64,000 nt of DNA from Lineus longissimus (taxonomy: Eukaryota; Nemertea; Pilidiophora; Heteronemertea; Lineidae). The notes beneath the pieces were generated by a model. That model searched no databases, was not told the origin of the DNA, and saw only the letters and a program-made list of their open reading frames with translations. Both the position numbers and the translations under genes were made by a program. Location: NCBI RefSeq assembly GCF_910592395.1, contig NC_088318.1:14570349-14634348 (forward strand), in the 5' to 3' direction. This document shows, piece after piece, positions 11,601 to 23,225 of this stretch. Each line of letters begins with the position of its first letter. Position 1 is the stretch's first letter.

Positions 11601-14600
11601 ACACACTGCCAAATAGCGTCAACATAGTATTTTACAAGTGCACAGTTCTGTCCTTAAAATCTTGCTCGCTGCATGCGCAATACATTCTATTGAGTGTTTT
11701 TGATATAAGTAATTGAGACATAGACCTCGCTTGAGCAAATCGCATGTAAGACTTGTGTTTCGGAAAGAACTCTGACTATGCTAGCCGGTTACGCTTTGTC
11801 AGTTAGGATCCTTATTGACAGAACAGTACACTGCAAATAAAAGACAAGACAATGACTTACCTTCATAGAAGAAAGTGAAACACATGTTCATCAGCGTCTT
11901 GGCCGGCGAGAAATCCTCGGCTTCGTGACATTCAAATAAAACCACGGCAAAGTATTGTACGAGTTGGTAGAAGATCTCTTCATCAACCTTTTTGTTATTC
12001 ACTCTCTGAAAAGACATAATATGACACGTGAATGGATATGGATACCACAGCCATTATCTGGCATGTAGAATATCCTCGGCTTTGAGACATTCAAATAATA
12101 CAACGGGAAAGTATTATATAAGTTGGTAGAAGATCACCATCTCAACATTATGGTTGATCACCCTCTGAAAAGATATCATCCTGGTGATCAGCTGATTTTC
12201 AACATTACAGTCAGAATCTGGCACTAGTAACGGAGTGCATTGAAAACAATTCACTTCGTAGATTTGATGGATTTCAGAAAGGTGTCCACCGACTAGCTGA
12301 CACTAAGAAATAATTTACCTATGACCATTATTAAGTGAACAAAGTACCTCAAACTGAAGGTTTAAAAGAATTACAAGTCCCTGAACTAGAAGTGAAATGC
12401 CAGACGCGCAAATGGTTTTGAACAGGCTACTTTTCTGAACAGAGAAATAATCTTGACGACAAGTTGGCCTGGCGGGAAAGGTAAAAATTCATTGGATTAA
12501 TGTGTGAGAAACATCTGCATCGACCAAACAAGGAAACATTTCTGGGAGATATTATGATAATTGTCTCAACAATGATCAATAAAAAGACTGCTTGTCTGCA
12601 GGTAAAAGCGCTTCAAAGCAATCTGCGATATTATTGATTTTCATGGGCTTTCTGGGGGCAGAGGTTTGTCAGGGTGAAAATCTGTCAGACTTAGACTTTT
12701 TGAGAGGTCCAGTTGAAGATATTTATGGCAAGTTACATTGCTGACTTTGTCTTGTCGAAGACACCTGCCGGTGGCCCGGAAAGAACTGTTTTGATATCGT
12801 ATGTTGAATGTGGTTATGTCTCCACAAGAGCTGATAGCCACCTGCATGAAAGGTCAGGAGTCGCACCTCATCTTGGGCAGCTGATCTAATTTCCCCTGGC
12901 GTTGAATCCACAGCCATCCTAATGAGAACAAGGAGACTGGAATACCCCTGATTATTCCAATATTCATTTTGTATTCTGTGTCGGTTGTTAAGAGTGTTTT
13001 TCATATTGTTCTGGCCAAAGTTACTTAGTTGAACTCGGGAATGCTAGCAATCCATCATTGCATTGCAGCATCCGTTCGCTGCTCCACTAATTCTGTTAAT
13101 TCCCCCAAACCCCAAGGCAACGTCCTCAGCCTGCTACTTCAAATTTCTCAACACTAATGAAATTACGCTGACTATCTCCCACACTGGTTCACCTAGTAAA
13201 TTATGAATTTTGTCATTAGGTTCTCCTCGGTTGTGATTTAATTATTGAGATCGTTGCAGGCAGATAATTAACTTGCTGAGAATATTTTGGTCATTATTAA
13301 TGGTACTGCTATTTCCAAAAGTAGCAGGCGCGGATCCAAAGGGGGGTGCACCAGACGGACGCCCCCATACATTGTACATTGTACTTCGTAAAAAATCTTT
13401 GAAATTGACCATGAAATTTTGAGTTGAACCCACCAGGAATTGTTATGAGATATGCAGCCCCTCTTTTTCCAGCTACTGGATCTGCCTCTGAGTTGTCTAT
13501 AAAAATTCTATATTGAAATTTCTATAACGATTTTGAGTTTACCATTTTTACATAGATTTTGGAAAGGATTTCTATATAGATTTTCAACGAAGTCTTGCCT
13601 GTGTACACAACGTCAGTACGTCTTGTCCAATACCAAACCAAACTTCGTCTCGGTGTTTTTCACCTTGGCGGAATCGATCAGACATGGTGAATTTGATGAT
13701 CCAGTCATCCGTGATACCAACTGACGTGTTAGAGTGAGACGTCGGTTCTAAGATGAAGAACAGCTCTCCGGGGAGTGCCGATTTCACATGTATTGATTAG
13801 AGCTGCTCCAGTAGTTTTTGGATCAATATTTGTATTCTTTATTCTGGCGCTTACATAGGTGATGGTGTGTGTATCCATGTCAATTACAGTTGGCACCAAT
13901 TATGGTCGAAAAAAGCAGTGTATATTCTGGTGGTTGCTTCGAGGTCCAGACCCCTCTCTGCTCATGGCGACCAACAATTTTTACCTGTAGCATATTTTCA
14001 AAATGGCCTGCCACTGCAGCTATATGATCATCAAGTGGAGGGGCCTTGCACTTCTCAGGTGAAATTAACTTTTACTAATTGAGCATAGATTTCTGGATCT
14101 GCCAATTGATATGAAGAAGCAAACTATACCCCTCTTGGTCCGGTCTTTGAATGGCTCTTGGAGATTGTTAATCCAGCATTGCACTTCTCATTAGGCGGAT
14201 TAATTTGCCAAGCTTAGAACTTGAGATCCGCGATTGACCAAACCAACGACAGTCTCAGATGTCGCACCAACCCAGCAGTCTCTGATTTCAAACAAACTCG
14301 CAACGCAGTTATTTTCCAACATATCCAATCGTGGACAACTTGTACTGATAACCTGCCAACATCATGCCATACAACCAACCATGATCGATATATCGACAAG
14401 CATTTCCACGCTAGCTCGCTATCGACCAGACCCGAGATTATCTGATGTCCGACTGGGGAAGAATTATGTCCACATTACTTAACCACTTCCAACCTTATCT
14501 CCCTGCCGTGTGATGAAAATTCATAAACCATAAGCAACTGGAATCAATCTCGCAGCACTACTTAGCTACGTAGTGTTTTGATATATCTAAGTAAGCATGA

Positions 14601-17600
14601 TATGCAGGTCAAATTTAGCGCTTTATAATGTACAACATTCACAAAGTACTTTTCATTTATTCCCTGGTCGAAGCTGAACCCTGCTGAAGTACTTTGCCTG
14701 GACAGACCTAACAATATCAACAACCATGAAGCCATAAAATTTACCTCACCCTCATTGATTATACAATTATCCTACCCCACACGTTTTGTTAATCAATCAC
14801 ATCAAGCCATACAAGCATAATTTGGCATTGTTCATCTTAATTCGTTATTCCAAAATACCTTGGTTAAATGATTCATCTTTATAACGAATTATGCATATCC
14901 TCGTTTTGATTATTGGAATTATTGGTGATATATGAATAAAAATGCTGGGAACAGTATACTGAAGTGACAACTCTGAGAGATACTACCTTCTTTTACTATG
15001 CTTATGATAAAGAACACCCTGATAAGATTCACAGATTGTGCACTTGGCACTTGTCAGCAAGACAACAGAAAGTCATCGTCATGGTTACGCATGTCAACAA
15101 TAGCCTCAGATCCTTTTTGCGAACCCTTGACCTTTTAGAAGATTCTCGCTGCATGTTTTGCGTATTTCGCCTCAGGCTTGATAGATTTGGCTCACCATTT
15201 TTTACATGCCTTGTCTTGAGAAATCAGTGTTCTCCAAAGAATTTAAAGTATGAGCTTTGGTGACTTCTTTTTTCAACAATGAGTTCTAATGCAAAGCCAT
15301 CAATAGTACAGCATGGATTCTTTGACTGCCAGAACAGTTAAGGCTACATTGGAATCTGACGACTGTATGATACGGGTCGGGCAAATATGAAAACTGACTA
15401 CTACAAGTATACAGGTCACAGCGATTTAAATACTTTTTGCGTGTTTAAATACTTTTTGCGTTTTTTTAGTGTGAATCAAGTAGAAGAAAAAGAACCTACC
15501 TGTGAGTTGACTATCCGGGCAAACCATAATCTCCCAGGTCCATGCTATAAATAAAAAAATATTTACAGTTAATTATAGTTCTCGGCAAAATGAACCTAAA
15601 AAAATGTACTGAGAATGAGTATGAAAATTGATCAAAGTTGATAAAGTTTTTTGTGACATTTTTCTGTTTTCAATACGGGATGTCCTCGTGAATACCAGTA
15701 GTCTATCCTTTCTGTACTATAAAAGTAGGGCCCGCCTTTATTGTGGCTTGTCATGCACAATCTGCAAAGCGCCGCTTCCCATACCGCCCTGGAACATTGA
15801 CTAACAAAACATCAGAAATACCCGCTGGTGTACTGTGGCTTACATATCTTTAGCCAATGACTGTGACACCCTGTGCATACAATAACATTTAAATAATACT
15901 GTTCATAGAGTATAAATAGCCAATTAAGATACATGCAATATATGGCACCCCAAGCCTCTTCAAAATGGCACCCGATACCGGTATTCACGAGGACGACCTG
16001 TATTTTACCATGACATGTTAACATTCAATACAAAAAATTCATTTAAGGCTTTTACATATATGGATATATGATGTGCAATGCAATGCAAGCAGTGTCTCTG
16101 CGATACAAGACTTGTCTGTGTAGTGCTAATCGTTTGTTTCATCCGTGTTACTCCCACGAGGTGCCTTTTCACACAAAATAAGACACCGCTGCATAGAAAT
16201 ATTCTCAATGCATCACTTCTCCAGTGAGATGGTTTAGTGATATTGGTATTGATTCTGCCGAGGTAATTTATCTGTGATCCAGCGACACTGTCACAGCGTC
16301 AATAGAACAGTCTGATGATAAAATGGCTTGATGCTCAGCTTCCAGCAAGATACACTCAGATTTTGCGTTGGATAATTTGCACCGATCATGGTTTGTTAAA
16401 ACGGTGGTTTAGGTTCGAATGGGAACCATGGCCGGTTTTGTTCCCGCTTTGCTTACCTGTGTATATTCCCCAAACTTTGCTTTCTCTTGTTGCGATATTG
16501 TTAACCTGCAATTAAAATAGAAAGGGTTTTCACAAACTTAAAAACATTGAGGGGTTTTTACTTCTCTGAAAAAAATTTGGGGGTGCATTTTGGAATGAAA
16601 GCAGATATTGCCAAATACGGATATAGAGATGATAATTTCCTATTTGATGATTTTTTTAATTTTCTTACACCCCCTTTAACCACAAGATGATACACCCAGT
16701 CCCACTTCACTTCCTGCCATTTTTCAGGTAATTATCTCATTCCAAAACCATTTTAAAAGTCATCATCATTTAGCCGAAGGTTGAAAGTCATCCAACCTAT
16801 AATTGTCTGAATTGACGTTACCACAGGAAGCATTCGGTAACTATACAAATATCCATCAAAATCATTATCATTTGTTGCTATGGAAACCAGTATATGTAGT
16901 AATAATTAGCACAAACAATGATTCATTGAGACACAGTTTCATTTCAATTATGTTATCAAGATAAAAATCGAAATGGCCTCTCCATCGAAAACATCGGTAT
17001 TTGCAATTTGACTTCCAGACTACAGGAACTTTAACGGTCTAATCCATTTATGTTGATTGCATTTTCCTGTGGCTCAGGTAACAGAAACAAGCATTGCCTA
17101 AGTGCCACTAAGGTTGAGCTGTCCTAAAAAAGAGTTAAATCTCAGGTCCACAGGAGACTTCTCTACCTCTGACCAGCATTACACAGATTTGACCTTTGGA
17201 AGACCTGACTCATTACTTTTGACCACTACTGTGCAAATGTGCAGTCACGGTCTACAGTAACATCCACACCCCATGTCCTAGCTTACATCGATAACACTCT
17301 TCTAACAAGCAATATAGAAAATAATATTTTTTATAAACAATAGAAAAACCTTGGCAAGTGCATCAAGAATTTAGAAGAAGTTTGAAAACAAAGATATTTT
17401 TTAGGTTCACAAAGATCTTAATCTGAAACGAACAATTTTCGGTAAAACATTATTCTTTGAAAATAATAATGCTGAGAATGAAAAAAAATGATCATACAGG
17501 TCGTCCTCGTGAATACCGATATCGGGTGCCAATTTGAAGAGGCCTCTTGGGGTGCCATATATTGCATGCATTATAATTGGCTATATTCATACTTCATGAA

Positions 17601-20600
17601 CAGTGTTATTTAAATGTTATTGTATGCACAGGTCGTCACAGTCATTGGCTAAAGATCTGTAAGCCACATCAGCGGGCGCTTTGCAGATTGTGCATGACAC
17701 GTCACAGTAAAGGCCGGACCAGGGCCAACGTAGTCCTACTGGTACAATTTTGTGGACCTCCGTAATGTACGGTCCTACTTTTATAGTACAGAAAGGATAG
17801 GCTACCGGCATTCACGAGGACATCGCGTAATTGAGAAAACAATATAAGATTATTCTAGAACACCTAAAACCATCTTGAGGCTTCAAGGGTTAAAATTCAC
17901 ACAATTCTGATGTGCTTTTTAAGCAGATCAGTTTGCGAAGTTAACCTTTGAAGAATGCGTTTTTGAATAACCGTTAAAATTAAAGTATTTATTCCACGTA
18001 TATCATGTCTCATATATCAACCTAAGACATAAAAACATCATAAAACCTGAAAATGCATAGATAGATATGTGCATGACAGACATAATGATAAAAGAATCCT
18101 ATAAAAAAACATTTAAAAGTGTCTGTAAAAGATCAGCAAAGCAACTCATCAAAATGTGACCGAAAAGAAAAATTAACACCATTTGATGCAACAATCAAGA
18201 ATGAAGAAACCTAATTCAACAGATTCTAATTCAACCTAAGTAGAACATCAAAGAGAAAAACTAATTGAATTGATGTCAAGAGAAAGTACACATACCCATC
18301 CTTGCCACTGGCGTGGATAAAAAGAAAGCGACATGAGAATTATGAACTTTAACATTATATCTCCTCAGTTTCAGTCAACAGTCTGTCGTCAATTGCAGTA
18401 ATTCAGGCATTCAGGGGGCACATATTGGGTGCATTCCTCTTATTAGGATCCACGCATGGTACGTTTTGTGCGAATACAGACAATACAAAGCCCTGGGGGA
18501 CATGTGATCAACATCGAACTCAGCAATTACTGGTTCTACCCGCAGTCGAAAAATAGTTTTGTCACACATAGCATCATCTATAATAGCAGGTCTAGGCGAC
18601 TTAATCGCTGCTATGTGTGGTGCTTTTTTGCTTCCTTGAATGGCAAATGAAATAAACCGGTGTGACAGCGGATATAGTCCCCCTGGAGTCATAGTCCGGT
18701 AGGATTGTATTTGACCAATTAAGCAGCATGATCTATTGTACCGCTAACCCTAACCAAAACATTTAGCAATGCGGGCTATTGTTACACGGACTATCAGCCC
18801 TAGGACTACTATCCCTTGCACACCTGTCCTACTTTGCATTACTCTGGACTGGTGTATATGGCAGGCAGCAGCTTACCATCTTGAAGATTCACACTTTTCG
18901 TATATGCTCATTACACATGGAAATGAGCAGATTAGTGAACTGGACAATACGCAGTCAAAGCGCAGAAGACCTCGACCAGTTTTGAAATTCTTTCCTTCCC
19001 TCGGCGAAGGAAATAAATCAGACTTACAGCTCTATATAAGATGCTCTAATGGGCGACTCTCTACTTGGTATTCAAGTAGTCAGTTCATCCCTAATCCATT
19101 TAAGCTAATTATCACTCTCTCGCAGGAACACTGGTAGGGAATTGATAGTGCTAAGTTTGCTAGGGTTGCATTGAAGAAGACGGCAAGACAGACAGTGTCA
19201 TCTTGTCACTATAACACTTATTCTGGGACCAAAACTTCTCATCCCAATCACTCTGGCAAATCAGATTGGCCACCAGCCCCAGTTTTATCCAAAACCCAAC
19301 TTCACCGTCGAGAAAATGTAGAGACGAAACAAGGTGACATATCAAGCGTGCCAATCTATCTTTGTCATTCCCAGATGTACCTCTTAGACGGCCAACCATT
19401 CTGGTAAATGTCGAAGGTGGCCCATCTATTGAGTTTGTCTCTTTGTGGCTGCTTCTTTGAACATGAAGAGACATGCACGGCAGTTGAGAATACAGTATAC
19501 TTTAGATTTGTTTCCTGAGTCATCGCAAGTGTTGGGAGCTTAACCCCTTCAGTGCCAGTGACTCACACAGCATGCAGTGGGTCATAAAATTACACCCGAA
19601 GAGCACAGTCATGCCTATGAGCCGCACAGCAAGGTATGCATTATATAAATGTAAAGTTATACAGGTTCGAACAATGCTTTCACCTCATGGTGAGCATCCT
19701 GCCGATCGTTTGCTACAGGTTTTTATATTGTGGCATGCGTAATAGTGTTTCCATTGTCAGCCAAGTCGGAGGGCAGAACAATGATTCGTCATGCCTGACT
19801 CAAGTGCTGTTTTGCTCATTTCTCTTTTGTGTGTCTCTTTTGTCTGTCTGGCAGGCGATGACGTCACAAGAAACCACTCTAATTGAACCGCAAGGCTCAT
19901 GTTGCTATTACAACCATAACTCCCACTCAAAAAGCATGAGCAACATTTTGATGGCTTGAATTCTTTCGACAAGAACACGTTCGGCTGTAATTGCTATTGA
20001 GAGGCAATTTTATTCAGCATGTTCAGTTCATTTATTACTATTTTACTACTCTCTGACCTTTTCAAAATCTCTTCCTTTCATTAGAGCAACATCGAGTGAT
20101 CAATAAAGCAGACAGCCACTGTACACAGGATGCGTGCTATTTTAATATTGGTTTGTGATGTTCTTTGGGCATATTTCTGAATCAATTTCCAAACGTCAAA
20201 ATCTGGCTGCACAAAATAACTGCCACAAGTGGAAGCACTATTCTCCCTCAATGCTGGCTACATCTCTCCCCCCCGGCCCCCCCCCCCCCAAAGCGATTAT
20301 CAATGACCATCATGAAAACACTCATTTTCTAAGTTGGCCATGCAGAAAATACGGGATGTCCTCGTGAATACCGGTAGCCTATCCTTTCTGTAATATAAAA
20401 TTAGGACCATACATTTCGGAGGTCCACAAAAGGGTACCAGTAGGACTAAGTAGGCCCTGGTCCCGCCTCCATTGTGACTTGTCATGCACAATCTGCAAAG
20501 CGCCGCTTCCCATACCGCCCTGGAACATTGGGTGATATGAATAAAGACTAGAAAATGCTTTTTTCTAAAACTCCGCGTACATTTACACCAGGCCTTTCTG

Positions 20601-22901
20601 TACAAAACTGAAGTAAAAGCATTCGCTAGTCTTTATTCATGTCACCCATTGACTAACAAAACATTAGAAATACCCGCTGGTGTGGCTTGCAGATCTTCAG
20701 CCGATAACTGTGACGACCTGTGCATACAATAACATTTAAATAACACTGTTCATGGAGTATAAATAGCCAATTATAGTACATGCAATATATGGCACCCCAA
20801 GAGGCCTCTTCAAAACGGCACCCGATACCGGTATTCACGAGGACGACCTGTATAATTTCAAACTTGATATTAAGTGATGAACAAGTGATTCTTATTTATA
20901 TCACAGTGAATTAATCAAACACACTGATGAATGATTTGTTGATTACAGGCTGAGGGAACTGATACCGAACTGGAGCTATTAGTTACTATTAGGCAGCAAT
21001 CATGGTGAAGGAACCATAACCGAGTTTTCTGAAAGCTCCCCTTATTCAACCATAAAATATCATTTGCAGATAAATCATCTATACCTTCAGAAAGATATAT
21101 TGCAAGCCCAGCTTCATAAGCCCACATGGCATTAAAATAGGGAATTTATAAATTTTCCTTTTACTAAGTAAAGACAAAGATTTTAAGTAGCTTAGTGTTA
21201 GAAGATTTGATGAGCAAAGATGGAATTTTCGAGATAGTACTCAGCACAGAATGTGAGTGATATGACGTCAGTTGAAGTCAGATGAGATAATTACCGGTTC
21301 ACCCAAGTAACTTCACTGATTGCATTATCTATGCTTCCATGAGAGGATTGCCTTTTAAATCCTCCAACTGATGATGTCATACTCTCAGCATCAATACTGC
21401 CGAGGTGAAACCTACATCAAAGTGCTCTAGTCTAGGTTAACAAAAAGAACGTCAGATTCTATTATAAGTGGCTTGAGGCAACTTTTCTGATCCGTGAGAC
21501 TACATCAATTGAGGATAACTATACAGCATTAACGGTATTGGTAGGTGGCGATGATTGATGTGCATGATACATGACTAGTTCATGACTGGTAGCGTATACA
21601 TTCATGTATACTTTCAGAAATTTGTTAAAGAGTTCGGTCACTTATCCCGTTTTGATTAGTTGTAAATGAGGTGATGACAAATTTATTCGGGGTGTCACAA
21701 ACTGCTGAGGCTGTGATGCCAGTGGATGACACCTAGGGGGGAATAGACCATTCGCCGAAGTATGGTATACATAGGGCAAGATTGTTCAAAATAAGTTAGT
21801 CACTAACTTGGCAATAACTCAATAACTTCAACTGGGCGTTAAGCCTAATCTCCTTTTAACTGAAAGAGATAACGCCAAGTTAGTAACTTAACTTGGTTTA
21901 AACAACCAGGCTCTGCTCATTCTGTCTATTCTGAAAAACAAATAACATACCGTTATTATCTACACTTACCGAGGATTAAATATTCCATCGACGAATCGTG
22001 CCATGAATTCCTTACATTCAGCGGAGAATTCGTCAAGTAAAGATTCAGAGCTATAAGCAGAATTCCAAGATTTTTCAGAACATTCTGACGGCGACTGATC
22101 ATACACCGGGTTTGCACCGTAGTCCGACTGCGAGCTAACACTGCCCCGCTCAAAAGCGTCATCATCAAAACTTATTAAATCTCCCATTGCATGAATAATT
22201 CTCCTCACTTCTGATCTTTCCCCGGTTTTTGAAGTTTCCGGTTTCGGCTGGATTTCTTCAGCGGTCGGAAGGTCAGGTACTTTGTCGTTTTCTTCCTCCG
22301 TGCTGAAGCCGAAGTCGTCAATTATGGAATCTCTACGATATGGTGGTTCTGTTTCGATATCTTCGACTATGGAATGGCGCCGTATCCGAAATGGTGGATC
22401 ACCCGGTGCACGCTCCTCCGTCATAGAAGATGCACCACTGTCTGACCCAGCTCGCTGAGCCTCGTAACGCTCCGTTTTCTCCATAGAGTCTTTTTTCTCT
22501 GCAATACTTTCCTTAGAGCCACGCCGCTGGTACAATGGCTCATCAAAACTCATATTTGCATTATGTACCTTCACTTCCCCATCTTGCATGGTATTCCCAC
22601 CATTCACATGGTTAGCTGGAAAACTGTTCATATTTTTCGGATGTGAATCGCGTAATTTTTCCCGTTTTTCCTGTGCACGTGACTGACTCATATTCATATC
22701 CTCACTTCTACCCAAAGTTTCAAACTTGGAACTGATATCACTCATAAGGCCATTTTTCTTTGCAAGCACAGTACCGAAAAAACTCGAGGTTCCCTCTGAA
22801 ATGCTGGAGCGCAAAGATCGCTTGCTCTCGACCGACTCCACCTCTTTTATAGCCTCTTCATCTTGAGACTTGCGTCGAAAAAATTTCCCTGTGAAATCCA
22901 T
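5642..22901 (-). CDS. KIAA0513: KIAA0513 orthologue (SBF2-like region protein), nine coding exons
   Basis: Exons in transcript order: 22901-21970, 16505-16457, 15544-15500, 12005-11861, 10808-10785, 7647-7503, 7324-7256, 7049-6955, 5874-5642. They total 1737 nt, or 578 residues plus stop. All introns are GT/AG and phases agree at every junction. The first 310 residues are acidic, Ser-rich and probably disordered; the ATG at 22901 has a good context (AAAATGG). The conserved core matches human KIAA0513 as I remember it: [96 protein letters not shown] and [11 protein letters not shown]. The vertebrate linker after MCFTYY is replaced here by an 8-codon microexon. The C-terminus runs about 55 residues beyond the vertebrate end. 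The human protein is poorly characterised and brain-enriched, with a region like the SBF2 segment of MTMR5/13; molecular activity is unknown. Confidence 0.93.
9289..9664 (+). mobile_element. Full-length inverted-repeat element (copy 2)
   Basis: The left end is TACAGGTCGTCCTCGTGAAT. The right end is the inverted form, ACCGGTATTCACGAGGACAT, then CCCATA. The internal blocks are GAGGCCTCTTGGGGTGCCAT, GTTATTTAAATGTTATTGT and CAGGTCGTCACAGTCATTGG. It carries no transposase and sits in intron 5 of the KIAA0513 orthologue. Confidence 0.85.
11340..11465 (+). repeat. Probable fragment of the CTGTGACCTTGAA-type dispersed repeat
   Basis: The segment CTGTGACCTTGAA(G/A)AG(T/C)AGGTCAG is shared with the tandem repeat at the window's right end (63789-63812). 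Flanking similarity is weak, so the edges are approximate. Confidence 0.35.
12070..12164 (-). pseudogene. Decayed tandem duplicate of KIAA0513 exon 4
   Basis: On the minus strand this reads as a copy of exon 12005-11861. It keeps the upstream ATCTTTTCAG acceptor and an AG(A/G)GTGA start, and translates as [16 protein letters not shown], stop, [15 protein letters not shown]. The live exon reads [32 protein letters not shown]. There is an in-frame TAA at 12116-12114. The last third of the exon and its donor are missing, so it cannot be spliced in productively. It lies in the intron just upstream of its parent. Confidence 0.85.
13584..13787 (-). other. Isolated coding-looking ORF in a KIAA0513 intron, unassigned
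   Basis: A 67-codon open frame contains [20 protein letters not shown], then [20 protein letters not shown] and [17 protein letters not shown]. The composition looks more protein-like than other chance ORFs here. No clean acceptor precedes it and no ATG opens it. It could be a relic of a transposon or retrocopy, an unrecognised exon, or chance. Confidence 0.2.
15674..16002 (-). mobile_element. Inverted-repeat element (copy 3), reversed orientation
   Basis: It begins with TACGGGATGTCCTCGTGAAT and ends with ATTCACGAGGACGACCTGTA, the inverse of the plus-oriented copies. Relative to copy 2 it has a deletion of about 50 bp in the segment holding the family's GGACCTCCGAAATGTATGG block. It lies in intron 2 of the KIAA0513 orthologue. 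Confidence 0.85.
17495..17829 (+). mobile_element. Inverted-repeat element (copy 4)
   Basis: Both termini are present: TACAGGTCGTCCTCGTGAAT on the left and CATTCACGAGGACATCGCGTA on the right. The centre is shortened: the GTATTTCTAATGTTTTGTT part is missing and the left half joins directly to CGCTTTGCAGATTGTGCATG. It lies in intron 1 of the KIAA0513 orthologue. Confidence 0.85.
20275..20289 (+). repeat. Poly-C tract
   Basis: Simple C-rich run interrupted by GG just upstream of element copy 5. Similar G or C homopolymers occur elsewhere in the window. Confidence 0.8.
20350..20852 (-). mobile_element. Inverted-repeat element (copy 5), interrupted by a second element
   Basis: It starts TACGGGATGTCCTCGTGAAT and ends ATTCACGAGGACGACCTGTA. 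The family sequence is continuous except for a foreign 116-bp insertion with a CATTG duplication at 20526-20651. Without the insert, it is one of the most complete copies. Confidence 0.87.
20531..20646. mobile_element. Nested 116-bp miniature inverted-repeat element
   Basis: The termini are inverted repeats of about 22-28 bp: GGTGATATGAATAAAGACTA on the left against the complement of TAGTCTTTATTCATGTCACC on the right. CATTG flanks it on both sides (20526-20530 and 20647-20651), while uninterrupted copies have one CATTG, so this is a 5-bp target-site duplication. It inserted after its host element. It has no coding capacity. Confidence 0.88.
21782..21906. mobile_element. Short foldback element, about 125 bp
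   Basis: The left arm contains AAGTTAGTCACTAACTTGGC and the right arm GCCAAGTTAGTAACTTAACT. They are imperfect inverted repeats of about 30 bp around a centre of about 60 bp. It lies just inside intron 1 of the KIAA0513 orthologue, downstream of the exon 1 donor. No flanking duplication is certain. Confidence 0.6.
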
Positions 22902-22939
22902 TTTGGTTTTGCTCAAGGTGGCTGTGGATGTGGGTCAAA

Positions 22940-22960
22940 TCATTCCCGTGGACTGGTCAT
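22940..22960 (-). other. 5' UTR segment with a 6-codon upstream ORF
   Basis: On the minus strand TTTTTTTTGCAG ends at 22961 and looks like an acceptor, so the first coding exon probably runs 22960-21970 behind at least one non-coding exon at higher coordinates. The exon would open directly with ATG ACC AGT CCA CGG GAA TGA, a short uORF 39 bases before the main ATG. Splicing here is inferred. Confidence 0.45.
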
Positions 22961-23016
22961 CTGCAAAAAAAACAGATAGAAAGCTTGCTGTGAAAATTCG
23001 GATCATGCAAGAAAAA

Positions 23017-23225
23017 TACAGTTCGTCCTCGTGAATACCGGTATCGGGTGCCATTTTGAAGAGGCCTCTTGGGGTGCCATATATTGCATGTATTATAATT
23101 GGCTATTTATACTCCATGAACAGTGTTATTTAAATGTTATTGTATGCCCAGGTCGTCACAGTCATTGGCTAAAAATCTGTAAGCCATACCAGCGGGTATT
23201 TCTAATGTTTTGTTAGTCAATGTTC
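23017..23225 (+). mobile_element. Left half of the inverted-repeat element (copy 6)
   Basis: It starts TACAGTTCGTCCTCGTGAAT and follows the family to GTTTTGTTAGTCAATGTTCA. There it ends, without the GGGCGGTATGGGAAG block or the right terminus. It lies just upstream of the first coding exon of the KIAA0513 orthologue. Confidence 0.82.

Noticed and set aside
18769-19137. 122-codon plus-strand ORF in KIAA0513 intron 1
   Set aside because: No conserved motif, no promoter or poly(A) context. Chance ORFs of this size are expected in 64 kb.
19160-19474. 104-codon minus-strand ORF in intron 1, considered as a missing KIAA0513 exon
   Set aside because: The reading phase between exons 1 and 2 is already satisfied by the 49-nt exon at 16457-16505, and the translation does not resemble the protein.
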